This document shows, one piece after another, positions 56,700-64,000 of a stretch of 64,000 nucleotides of DNA; the stretch's first letter is position 1; the number at the start of each line of letters is the position of its first letter. The translations under genes and the position numbers were made by a program. Source of the stretch: Oxalobacteraceae sp. CFBP 13730. Lineage in GTDB: Bacteria > Pseudomonadota > Gammaproteobacteria > Burkholderiales > Burkholderiaceae_D. A model generated the notes under the pieces. That model saw only the letters and a program-made list of their open reading frames with translations, was not told the origin of the DNA and searched no databases. The DNA is taken from positions 1 to 64,000 of the forward strand of contig JACYUQ010000004.1 of assembly GCA_014841835.1 (NCBI GenBank). The letters run 5' to 3'.

Positions 56700-57193
56700 A
56701 GCGCCAGCGCGGCTTTACGATGGTCGAGCTGATCATGGTGATGGTGATGGTCGGCGTGCTGGCCGCGATCGGCATCCCGAAACTGATGGGCGGGAACACC
56801 ACCGGCGCGCTGGTTTTCGGCGACAAGGTGGCCAGTGCGCTGCGCCATGCACAAACGTCGGCGGTGTCGCACCGGCGCGTCGTGTGCCTGGCAACCACCG
56901 CGCGCACGCTGGTCATGCGCATCCGTACCGCACCCTCGGCGGCGACCGATCCCTGTACGACCGCGTTCGGCCCGCTGTTGCAACGTGCCGACAACGACAC
57001 CTACGACAGCAGCGATCCGACGGTGACCATGACCATGACCGGCGCCCCTGCCAACCTGTACTTCCAGCCCGATGGCACGATCACCGGCACCCCCGCCGGC
57101 GCACCGCTTGGCAACGTCAGCATCGCCATCCAGCTCGCTGGCAAGACCCAGCGCACGATCGTTTTCGAAGGAAGCACCGGCTATGTCGAATAA
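56696..57193 (+). CDS. GspH/MshC-like minor pseudopilin
   Basis: A 165-residue type IV pilin-like protein. The prepilin leader is short, with the cleavage site KRQRG|FTMVEL, then a hydrophobic helix (IMVMVMVGVLAAIGI) and a GspH-type C-terminal domain with a Cys pair. The TTG start at 56696 overlaps the mshQ stop (TTGA) and gives a proper leader; the first ATG inside would remove the cleavage site. It overlaps the mshD-like gene by 11 bases. Confidence 0.75.
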   Translation: MKRQRGFTMVELIMVMVMVGVLAAIGIPKLMGGNTTGALVFGDKVASALRHAQTSAVSHRRVVCLATTARTLVMRIRTAPSAATDPCTTAFGPLLQRADNDTYDSSDPTVTMTMTGAPANLYFQPDGTITGTPAGAPLGNVSIAIQLAGKTQRTIVFEGSTGYVE

Positions 57194-57638
57194 GCGCCGC
57201 ATGGCCGGCGTCACGCTGGTCGAACTGGTGGTGGCCATGGTCATCGTCGGCGTCGCGCTGGCGGGACTGGTGTCCGCGTATAACCGCGCCAGCATTGCCA
57301 GCACCGATCCCCTGATCACGCAGCAGATGCTGGCCATCGGCGAGACCATGATGGAAGAGGTGATGCTCAAACCGTACGCTGGCAACAACGTACGTGAAGC
57401 TCTGCGTGCACAGTACGACGAACTCGATGATTACACCAGTTATGCCAGACAGGCCGTGACCGACATCGACGGCAATGCCATTGCCGGCCTCGGACGCTAC
57501 CAGGTTGGTGTGACGGTGGGCCCTGCGCCGCAGACGCTGCCGGGCGTGGCGCCGGCGGATGTGAAGCGCATCGTCGTCACCGTCTGGAACGGCAACCAGA
57601 ACCTGGTCCTGACCGGGTGGAGAACCAGGCCACTATGA
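57183..57638 (+). CDS. mshD: MshD-like minor pilin
   Basis: A 151-residue prepilin with leader MSNKRRMAG|VTLVELV and a hydrophobic helix, followed by the short MMEEVMLKPY segment typical of MshD. It overlaps the previous pilin gene and the next one (ATGA). It should be an accessory subunit of an MSHA-type pilus. Confidence 0.72.
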   Translation: MSNKRRMAGVTLVELVVAMVIVGVALAGLVSAYNRASIASTDPLITQQMLAIGETMMEEVMLKPYAGNNVREALRAQYDELDDYTSYARQAVTDIDGNAIAGLGRYQVGVTVGPAPQTLPGVAPADVKRIVVTVWNGNQNLVLTGWRTRPL

Positions 57639-58483
57639 TGAAGCACATTTCTCCCAAGGCCGAACGCGGCTTCTCGCTCGTCGAGCTGATCGTCGTGATC
57701 GTCGTGATCGGGATCATCGGCGGGATCTTCGCCATGCAGGTGCTGCCGGCGATCCGCGCCTACCTGGCGGTGGGCCAGCGCGCAGCATTGACGGGCCAGG
57801 CCGATACGGCGCTGCGCCGGATCGTGGCCGACGTGCGCCGCGCCGTGCCCAACTCGCTGCGGGTTAGCGGCAACCAGTGCCTGGAGCTGGTGCCCGGCAG
57901 CGATGGCGGGCGCTATCGCAGCGACCAGGATTACAGCACGGCGACCGCGTCGGGCGACTTTCTCAGCGATGACCCCACGCCGAGAACCGCGTTCCACGTC
58001 CTGACGCCCTGGAACAAACAGCCCGTCATCGGCGACCGGATCGTGATCGGCAACCAGAATCCGAACGATGTGCACGGTGGCGTCAACGTCGGCACTGTCG
58101 ATAGCGCGGCCCTGTCCACCGACCCCGCCATGGGCGTGTATCGCATCGGTCTCACGAGCGCCGGGCTGCGCGCCCCGGACGGCTACACGGGCGCACGCTT
58201 CATGGTCGTGCCGGGCAACGAGCAGACGGTCGGCTATGTCTGCAATATCAACGCAGGCACGCTGCGCCGCGTTACCTATCCGTCCCTGTCGCTGGCGCCG
58301 CGCTGCGCCGCGGCGGGCAATGCCGCGCTGGTCGCCACCGGCGTCACGGCCTGCAACTTCGTCTTTGTCGCCAACCAGGGCGCCACGCAGCAAAGCGGTT
58401 TCGTTCAGCTCCAGCTGACCCTGAGCGGCAAGGGCGAATCGGTGCCGCTCACGCTCGGCGCCCACGTGGACAACACGCCATGA
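57635..58483 (+). CDS. mshO: MshO-like minor pilin
   Basis: A 282-residue prepilin. The leader ends ERG|FSLVELIVVIVVIGIIGG, then a long globular domain with FVFVANQGATQQSGFVQLQL near the end, as in MshO. Start at ATG 57635 overlaps the mshD stop. Overlaps mshP by 4 bases. Confidence 0.75.
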   Translation: MMKHISPKAERGFSLVELIVVIVVIGIIGGIFAMQVLPAIRAYLAVGQRAALTGQADTALRRIVADVRRAVPNSLRVSGNQCLELVPGSDGGRYRSDQDYSTATASGDFLSDDPTPRTAFHVLTPWNKQPVIGDRIVIGNQNPNDVHGGVNVGTVDSAALSTDPAMGVYRIGLTSAGLRAPDGYTGARFMVVPGNEQTVGYVCNINAGTLRRVTYPSLSLAPRCAAAGNAALVATGVTACNFVFVANQGATQQSGFVQLQLTLSGKGESVPLTLGAHVDNTP

Positions 58484-58983
58484 TCCGCTTTTATACCAAC
58501 GCGCGTGCCCAATCCGGATTCGCGTATATCGCGGCGATCGTGCTGCTGGTGGTGGTGGCCGGGATGGCGACTGCACTGCTGCGCCTCACCGGCACCCAGC
58601 AAAGCACGGTCAACCAGGCCCTGCTCGGCGCCAAGGCGGGCCTCGCTGCGCGCGCCGGCATCGAATGGGGCTTCAGGACCTGCCTGACGACGGCGGGCAT
58701 CACCGACCTGAGCCAGTTCAGGAACGAAACCGGTTTCAACGTCAGCGTCGACTGCCAGTTCACGGACTACCGGGAAGGCGAGCGCGCATCCGGGCAAACG
58801 AGCGTGTCGCAGGTAAAACGCATCGTGCAGATCAATGCTGTCGCCTGCAATGGCAGCGCCGCGCGCTGTCCGGACGCCAATGCAAACATCGTTGCGGGCG
58901 CCGAGTACGTGGAGCGCGCACGGATGGCCACCGTCTGCATCGTGCTCAATGCGGGTGTTCCGGATGGCCCCTGCGAAACCTGA
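58480..58983 (+). CDS. mshP: MshP-like minor pilin
   Basis: A 167-residue protein with a type IV pilin-like N-terminus (ARAQSG|FAYIAAIVLLVVVAGMATALL) in which the usual Glu at position 5 of the mature protein is missing, as is common in PilX/MshP-type proteins. It has several Cys in the C-terminal half. It is the last gene of the pilin cluster; no major pilin mshA or assembly ATPase is present in the window. Confidence 0.72.
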   Translation: MIRFYTNARAQSGFAYIAAIVLLVVVAGMATALLRLTGTQQSTVNQALLGAKAGLAARAGIEWGFRTCLTTAGITDLSQFRNETGFNVSVDCQFTDYREGERASGQTSVSQVKRIVQINAVACNGSAARCPDANANIVAGAEYVERARMATVCIVLNAGVPDGPCET

Positions 58984-59081
58984 TCCTGTGCGCCGCCGGA
59001 GGATCGTGCAATCTTCCCGGACCATCACACGCGCCACCGGTGGTCTAATGGCACGTTGTCCACCGACCCGAGAAACTGCCC

Positions 59082-59996
59082 ATGCAAGCGATCCGCGACC
59101 TCGCCACCCAGATTGCGCAGCATGCCCCTGACGACGGCCTGCACGAAAGCCCGGTCCCCGGCATGTGGCTGATCCGCAGCGGCCAGACCACCAAACCGCT
59201 GCGCGTTCTGCACACGCCGGCGGTGTGCATCATCGCGCAGGGCGCCAAGCTGGTCTCGCTGGGTGGCCTTGATTACCGCTACGACACGGCCAAGTTTCTG
59301 GTGGTGTCGGTCGACCTGCCGGTGACCGGTTGCGTAACGCTGGCGACCGAGGACGAACCCTATCTGTGCCTGCGGATCGATCTGGATGCGCAGTTGCTCG
59401 CCACGCTCGACCTCGAACTGCCAGCGCGCCCCGCCGCGCGCGGCACGCCGCCGGCGCGCGGGCTGTTCCTGAGCGAGACCACGCCTGCGCTGCTCGATGT
59501 CGCCAGCCGCCTGGTGCGCCTGCTCGATGCGCCGCACGACATCGCGGTGCTCGCGCCGCTGCTGCTGAAGGAATTCCACTATCGCCTGCTGACCGGCGAG
59601 CAGGCCGACACGGTGCGCTACTGCGCGCGCGGCGACGGCCGCATGGCGCAGGTAACGCGAGCGATCTGCTGGATCAAGAACCATTACAACCGGCCACTGA
59701 GCGTCGAGCGCCTGGCAGGCGAGGTGGGCATGAGTTCGTCGACGCTGCACGAGCACTTCAAGACCGTGACCTCGATGAGTCCCCTGCAGTACCAGAAGCA
59801 GCTGCGCCTGCAAGAGGCGCGGCGCCTGATGCTGGCCGGATCGACGGATGCCGCGAGCGCGGGCCATGCAGTGGGCTACGAAAGCAGCTCGCAGTTTTCA
59901 CGCGAGTACGCGCGCCTCTTCGGCCTGTCGCCAGGGCGCGATGCGACCCGGCTGCGCCAGTCGCTGCAAGCGGGCGGCCTGCAGGCGATGCGCTGA
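59082..59996 (+). CDS. AraC family transcriptional regulator
   Basis: A 304-residue regulator. The N-terminal sensor domain (about 20-170) is of the AraC_N (PF06719) type with VCIIAQGAKLVSLGGLDYRYD; the C-terminal part has the two helix-turn-helix units (PLSVERLAGEVGMSSSTLHEHFK and AGHAVGYESSSQFSREYARLFG). Relatives such as YqhC control aldehyde reductase genes; the target here is unknown, and no obvious partner gene is adjacent. Confidence 0.88.
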   Translation: MQAIRDLATQIAQHAPDDGLHESPVPGMWLIRSGQTTKPLRVLHTPAVCIIAQGAKLVSLGGLDYRYDTAKFLVVSVDLPVTGCVTLATEDEPYLCLRIDLDAQLLATLDLELPARPAARGTPPARGLFLSETTPALLDVASRLVRLLDAPHDIAVLAPLLLKEFHYRLLTGEQADTVRYCARGDGRMAQVTRAICWIKNHYNRPLSVERLAGEVGMSSSTLHEHFKTVTSMSPLQYQKQLRLQEARRLMLAGSTDAASAGHAVGYESSSQFSREYARLFGLSPGRDATRLRQSLQAGGLQAMR

Positions 59997-60071
59997 CGGC
60001 GACGGCGACGGCCTGGCGACATGCCAGCGCTGCGGTCTCTATAATCGTCGCATGACTTCTATTCCACTGAC

Positions 60072-60737
60072 ATGCGCATGAGCTATCGCCTGGCGATCTT
60101 CGACTTCGACGGCACGCTGGCCGACTCATGGCCCTTCTTCATGAGCGTGTTCAACGAGATCGCCGATCAGCACGGTTTCCGGCGCGTCGACGCCGCGCAG
60201 GCCGAGCAGCTGCGCCACTACGGCCCGCGCGACATCATGCGCCATGTCGGGATGCCGGCCTGGAAGCTGCCGATCGCCTCGCGCTCGTTCATCGACCGCA
60301 TGCGCGGCGCCACCGGCCGCATCGCGCTGTTCGACGGCATCGCCCACACACTGCGCGAGCTCGATCGCAATGGCGTGCAGCTGGCAGTGGTGTCATCGAA
60401 TGCCGAAGACAATGTGCGCGACGTGCTGGGACCGGAACTGGCAAGCCTGATGGGTCAGTACGAATGCGGCATGTCGATCTTCGGCAAGGCGGCGCGCATC
60501 CGCAAGGTCGTGCGCCGCGCCACGGTGCCGGCGATCCAGGCGTTGTATGTCGGCGACCAGACCACCGATGGCGACGCCGCGCGCCGGGCCGGGATCGCGT
60601 TCGGGGCGGTCGGCTGGGGCTATGCGTCGATTGAAGCGCTGCGCCGGGTGGCGCCGGAGCGCGAGTTCGGCACGCCTGCGGATCTGCTGTCGCTTGCCGG
60701 CCAGGCGTGCCCGCCACGGAATTGCCCGCACGCATAG
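60072..60737 (+). CDS. HAD family hydrolase, phosphoglycolate-phosphatase-like
   Basis: A 221-residue haloacid-dehalogenase-fold phosphatase. Motif I is FDFDGTLADS, motif II AVVSSNAED, motif III around RKVVRRATV and motif IV GDQTTDGDAARRAG. The cap region (about 25-95) is helical. Substrate unknown; the Gph/PpaX group is nearest. A second ATG at 60078 is equally possible as a start. Confidence 0.87.
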   Translation: MRMSYRLAIFDFDGTLADSWPFFMSVFNEIADQHGFRRVDAAQAEQLRHYGPRDIMRHVGMPAWKLPIASRSFIDRMRGATGRIALFDGIAHTLRELDRNGVQLAVVSSNAEDNVRDVLGPELASLMGQYECGMSIFGKAARIRKVVRRATVPAIQALYVGDQTTDGDAARRAGIAFGAVGWGYASIEALRRVAPEREFGTPADLLSLAGQACPPRNCPHA

Positions 60738-60788
60738 GCCAGTTGCTATACTCGGCAGCAACTGCATCAATGACCAACGGACTTGCCC

Positions 60789-61205
60789 ATGCGCCTTCCA
60801 CTCATCTTCCTGGCTCCGCTGCTGCTGAGCGGCTGCTTCATCGAGACGTCGACGTACGTGATCGACCTGAATACCGATCACGCGATCACGCTGAAGGTGG
60901 AGAAGGACAATTTCTGGACGAAGGAAGCCACGCTGCGCGTCGTCATGTCGCGCCTGCCGGATTGCCAGCGTCAGTACGAGCTGGGCTCGGTGTGGCTGGC
61001 CGACCTGCAGGTCGAGCTGTTCGGCAACGGCAACAACGTCTACACGCTGCGCGCAGATGACCAGGCGTGGCAGATTGACACCACGACCTGCAGTGAACTG
61101 AAAGCGCCCGACGCGGATGCGGTCACCGGCCTGCCACTGGGCATCTTCACGCTGGACAGCGACAACAAGCTCAGTTTCGAGAAGCCGGAAGCGGCCAAGG
61201 AGTAA
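60789..61205 (+). CDS. Small lipoprotein of unknown function
   Basis: A 138-residue secreted protein with a clear lipoprotein signal (LLLSGC, Cys at about 17). The mature part has one Cys pair (DCQ and TTCSEL), probably a disulphide, and beta-rich sequence. Pattern and size fit a conserved hypothetical lipoprotein of Burkholderiales. The ATG at 60789 follows a TTG that is also in frame. Confidence 0.65.
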   Translation: MRLPLIFLAPLLLSGCFIETSTYVIDLNTDHAITLKVEKDNFWTKEATLRVVMSRLPDCQRQYELGSVWLADLQVELFGNGNNVYTLRADDQAWQIDTTTCSELKAPDADAVTGLPLGIFTLDSDNKLSFEKPEAAKE

Positions 61206-61209
61206 CGGC

Positions 61210-61533
61210 TCAGTAGCGCTGCATCAGCGCGCGCAGGCGCGTCAACTCGAGCTCGCGGCCTGATTTTTCAAGCACGTTTTCGAGCAGCGACTGGCCGTTC
61301 TCGCGTTGCATGGTCCACTGCGTGAAATACTCGTGCACGGTGCGCCACGGCGGGAAATCCGGCGGCATCGCGCGCCAGGTGGCGCCGTTGTGCAAAAAAT
61401 AGAGAACGGCGCAAAACACGTCGTACAAATCGTGTTTGCGCGGTCGTGTCTTGCGGCGAGCCGCTTCAAGCATGGCGCGCACGCCCTCGAAGTGTTCGCG
61501 GGGAATATCGCTGGGGTAGACAGCTCGGTCCAT
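61210..61533 (-). mobile_element. IS5-type transposase N-terminal fragment (DUF4096)
   Basis: A 107-residue reading frame beginning MDRAVYPSDIPREHFEGV with the DUF4096 signature VFCAVLYFLHNGATWRAMP and FPPWRTVHEYF. This is the N-terminal part of an IS5/IS427-group transposase. The catalytic DDE part does not follow in any frame, so it is either orfA alone or a remnant. A GGAGG ribosome site precedes ATG 61533. No clear terminal inverted repeats were found. Confidence 0.75.
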
Positions 61534-61619
61534 GGTGACCTCCAAAACAGCTTGGAGGCCTGGATCTGGAACAGGTTCCCTAGCTGTATTTACAGTCTAC
61601 CCGGAATAGCTGAACCTAG

Positions 61620-62186
61620 CTAGTCCCGCGCCAGGGCAAGAAACTCGGTGCGCAGCGCCAGATTCGGCTGCAGCTCGCCCAGCAGGGTCGACGTGATGGT
61701 TTCTTCGCCGATGGCGCGGATGCCTCGGCTTTCCATGCACAGGTGGCGGCACTTGATGACCACGCCCACTGCTTTTGGTTCCAGCACTTCCATCAGCGCA
61801 TTGGCGATCTGCATCGTCATGCGTTCTTGTACCTGCAGGCGCTTGGAAAAGATATCGACCAGGCGCGTCAGCTTCGACAGGCCGACGATTTTGCCGTTCG
61901 GCAGGTAGCCAACGGTGGCCTTGCCGAAGAACGGCGCCAGGTGGTGCTCGCAATGGCTGTAGACCGGGATGCCACGCACGACGATCAGCTCGTTGTATTC
62001 TTCGGCGCCATCTTCGAACGCCTTGAGCACTTCCACCGGGCTCTGTTGGTAGCCCGAAGTCCAGTGTTTCCAGGCCTTGGTCACGCGCGCAGGCGTTTCG
62101 ATCAGGCCGGGACGGTCCGGATTCTCGCCCAGCGATGTCAGCAGACGACGCCAGTCGTGTTCGGTGAAAGCTTCTTTGTCAGACAT
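61620..62186 (-). CDS. folE: GTP cyclohydrolase I
   Basis: A 188-residue enzyme that turns GTP into dihydroneopterin triphosphate, the first step of folate and pterin synthesis. Zinc ligands are visible in SHCEHH (C79, H82) and CRHLCMESRG. GLIETPARVTKAW and the SKLTRLVDIFSKRLQVQERMT block are family core. Normal length. The last bases abut the IS5 fragment. Confidence 0.95.
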   Translation of the reverse strand: MSDKEAFTEHDWRRLLTSLGENPDRPGLIETPARVTKAWKHWTSGYQQSPVEVLKAFEDGAEEYNELIVVRGIPVYSHCEHHLAPFFGKATVGYLPNGKIVGLSKLTRLVDIFSKRLQVQERMTMQIANALMEVLEPKAVGVVIKCRHLCMESRGIRAIGEETITSTLLGELQPNLALRTEFLALARD

Positions 62187-62329
62187 GGTGCACCCTAAAA
62201 TAACGATTGCCGCCAGTATATAGAAAACGTCTCGCCCCGGTCGGGGTGGCCCTATTCTTGCGCTAAATCATCTCCTGCAGGCGACATATCTCATAACGTT
62301 GAGCACAGTCATCATTCAGGGAGAGCGTC

Positions 62330-63241
62330 ATGTTCGGCAGCACGGTCATGGAAGTGGTCATCGGCATGGCCTTCTGCTACGGCTCCCTGGCGCTGACCGT
62401 CGCCACCCTGCAAGAGGCATTGTCGGCTGCGTTCGGCCTGCGCGCCGGCATGCTGCGCGCCTGCATCCAGCGCATGCTGCGCGACCCGCAGTTCACCGGC
62501 GCGGCGCGGGCGGTCTACGCACACCTCTTGATCAGTGCGCATGACGACCTCACCGACCCGCACGCGCCGCGCCATCCCGGTCCATCCTACATCGAACCGG
62601 CCAACTTCGCGCTGGCCCTGATCGACGCCATCCGCGGGGGCGGCGCAGCGCTCGATGCCGCCATCGCCGCCGTGCCCGACCCGCAATTGCGGCGCACGCT
62701 AAGCACGCTGTACGTGCAAACCGGCGGCGACCTGCAGCGCTTCCAGGCAGCGCTCGGCGGCTGGTTCGACAGCACGATGGCGCGCCTGTCGGGCGCCTAT
62801 AAACGGCGCCAGCTGCTGGTCTCGTTCCTGCTGGCGCTGCTGCTGGCCATTCTGCTCAATATCGACAGCATCCACCTGTTCCAGACGCTGTGGCGGCATC
62901 CGGCCCTCGCTGCCGGCATCAGCGCCGTGCCTGTCGCACCCGATGCGCACCTGGTGAACGATCTGGCGACGCTGCCGATCGGCTGGGGCAGCTTTCCGCC
63001 AGTGCTGAACGCCGCATTCGCGCTGCAGGTCGCCGGCTGGCTGATCACGGCCAGCACGACACTGTTCGGCGCGCCGTTCTGGTTCGACATTCTTCAGCGT
63101 GCGATCAACCTGCGCAGCACCGGCACCAAGCCGGCCCCGGTGCAGGTCGGACACGCCATGGCGCATCACGCCGGTCCGGCAGTGCCGGAACACGATCTCA
63201 CGGCCGGTACCACCCCTGCCCGCGTGCCAGTGGCGCCGTAG
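62330..63241 (+). CDS. Membrane protein of unknown function
   Basis: A 303-residue protein with about four hydrophobic segments (10-30, 165-185, 230-250, 255-270). No family motif is recognised; the central region (about 90-160) is helical and soluble. Similar proteins of unknown function occur in Burkholderiales. The C-terminal tail is His/Pro-rich. It is flanked by folE and nudC on the other strand. Confidence 0.6.
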   Translation: MFGSTVMEVVIGMAFCYGSLALTVATLQEALSAAFGLRAGMLRACIQRMLRDPQFTGAARAVYAHLLISAHDDLTDPHAPRHPGPSYIEPANFALALIDAIRGGGAALDAAIAAVPDPQLRRTLSTLYVQTGGDLQRFQAALGGWFDSTMARLSGAYKRRQLLVSFLLALLLAILLNIDSIHLFQTLWRHPALAAGISAVPVAPDAHLVNDLATLPIGWGSFPPVLNAAFALQVAGWLITASTTLFGAPFWFDILQRAINLRSTGTKPAPVQVGHAMAHHAGPAVPEHDLTAGTTPARVPVAP

Positions 63242-63268
63242 CGCCACGTCAGGCGTTGCCTCCAGGCG

Positions 63269-63997
63269 TTACGTGCCGGGCGGCCGGTGCGCGTCGATCA
63301 GCACGCTCGAGATCGACATCTGCGGCACCCGTTCCGGCCACTCGTCACCCGGACCAAACCAGCGCGCCTCAGCGATTTCGGCCGGATCCACACGGATCTC
63401 GCCGTCGAGATAATCGGCCGTGAACGCCAGCATCAGCGAATGCGGGAACGGCCATGACTGGCTGGCAAAGTAGCGCGGATTGTGAACGCGCAATCCGACT
63501 TCTTCGAACACTTCGCGCGTGATGCATTCTTCGATCGACTCGCCCGCTTCCAGGAAGCCGGCCAGTGGCACGAAGCGCTGCGTTGCATGCAGCACGTGCT
63601 TGGCCAGCAACACCTGATCGCCCTTGCGAATCAACACCATCATGGCCGGCGAGATACGCGGATAAGCCATGTGGCCGCACTGGAGACACTTGAAGCAGCG
63701 CTCGCCGGTGGCCAGCACCGTGCCGCTGCCGCACACGCCGCAGTAGCGGTGAGTGCGCGCCCATTCGGCGACCTGGGCAGCGCGACCGGCCACGCCCACC
63801 AGCGATTCATCCATGACGCCAAACAGCGCGCGCAGGCCACGCCACGCATATCCTGCCGGCAGCACCGGTTCAGCATCGAGCCAACCGGTCTGGCAATAGC
63901 GACCATCGAGCAGACCGAGCGGTTGCAGGTATTCGCGCAGGACGCCGATCTGATCGAGGACGGCGGCATCGGGCAGCGCCGGCCCGTCTTCACGCAC
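63269..63997 (-). CDS. nudC: NAD(+) diphosphatase NudC (5' end beyond the window)
   Basis: A Nudix hydrolase that splits NADH and removes NAD caps from RNA. The zinc ribbon CGVCG...CLQCG and the complete Nudix box GFLEAGESIEECITREVFEEVGLRV are present, followed by the SQPWPFPHSLM-type NudC signature (here SQSWPFPHSLMLAF). The reading frame stays open to the right edge, so the true start probably lies outside and the 243 codons seen are a partial gene. Confidence 0.92.
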   Translation of the reverse strand: MREDGPALPDAAVLDQIGVLREYLQPLGLLDGRYCQTGWLDAEPVLPAGYAWRGLRALFGVMDESLVGVAGRAAQVAEWARTHRYCGVCGSGTVLATGERCFKCLQCGHMAYPRISPAMMVLIRKGDQVLLAKHVLHATQRFVPLAGFLEAGESIEECITREVFEEVGLRVHNPRYFASQSWPFPHSLMLAFTADYLDGEIRVDPAEIAEARWFGPGDEWPERVPQMSISSVLIDAHRPPGT

Positions 63998-64000
63998 CAG

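Overview
The window looks like a chromosomal segment from a GC-rich betaproteobacterium of the Burkholderiales, most likely an Oxalobacteraceae member of the Massilia/Duganella type. The reasons are the conserved origin-region order yidC-yidD-rnpA-rpmH <-> dnaA-dnaN-gyrB with mnmE next to it, an rRNA leader with a boxA element, MSHA-type pilin genes, and strong GC-ending codon bias. The genus is an inference from memory of gene content and was not tested by a search.

Layout. 1-163: promoter and boxA leader of an rRNA operon that runs off the left edge on the minus strand. 229-4637: a secreted penicillin-acylase-family lipoprotein, a stand-alone 5S rRNA with its own terminator, an M48 peptidase and two YbjQ proteins. 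4778-17398: housekeeping genes, including a B12-binding radical SAM protein, a four-gene Mla-type lipid ABC transporter followed by a VanZ-like protein, a [2Fe-2S] ferredoxin, a hydrolase, a D,D-carboxypeptidase, an aldo/keto reductase, a CsoR-like repressor, phosphatidylserine synthase, a CAP-domain lipoprotein and an HPt protein. 18398-19259: a type VI secretion immunity/effector pair (Rap1a/Tai and Tae4 amidase) without any secretion genes. 19283-28968: the replication-origin neighbourhood (mnmE, yidC, yidD, rnpA, rpmH, dnaA, dnaN, gyrB).

29406-48289 is an accessory, visibly AT-richer island between gyrB and an NHL-repeat lipoprotein gene. It is made of two convergent operons. The minus-strand operon encodes a DUF4007 protein, a 1111-residue P-loop ATPase and a PP-loop (PAPS-reductase family) enzyme, which I read as SspB, SspC and SspD, the single-strand DNA phosphorothioation module. 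The plus-strand operon encodes a 635-residue P-loop ATPase, a 519-residue unknown and an 1801-residue protein with a C-terminal FtsK-type motor, matching in order and size an SspFGH/DptFGH restriction module. Three further genes follow with almost no spacing: an SF2-helicase-like protein with damaged ATPase motifs, a GHKL ATPase, and a PD-(D/E)xK-like nuclease candidate. I know the sspBCD-sspFGH cassette as a described phage-defence system; the three-gene extension is the part that may be undescribed. No cysteine desulfurase (SspA) and no SspE lie in the island.

48541-63997: an NHL-repeat lipoprotein, leuA preceded by a leucine-rich leader peptide using rare CTA codons, a NERD-domain/UvrD-type helicase, a five-gene MSHA minor-pilin cluster, an AraC regulator, a HAD phosphatase, a small lipoprotein, an IS5-type transposase fragment, folE, a membrane protein and the 3' part of nudC. 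REP-like palindromes with a shared core sit at three intergenic sites (around 26315, 49784 and 51949).
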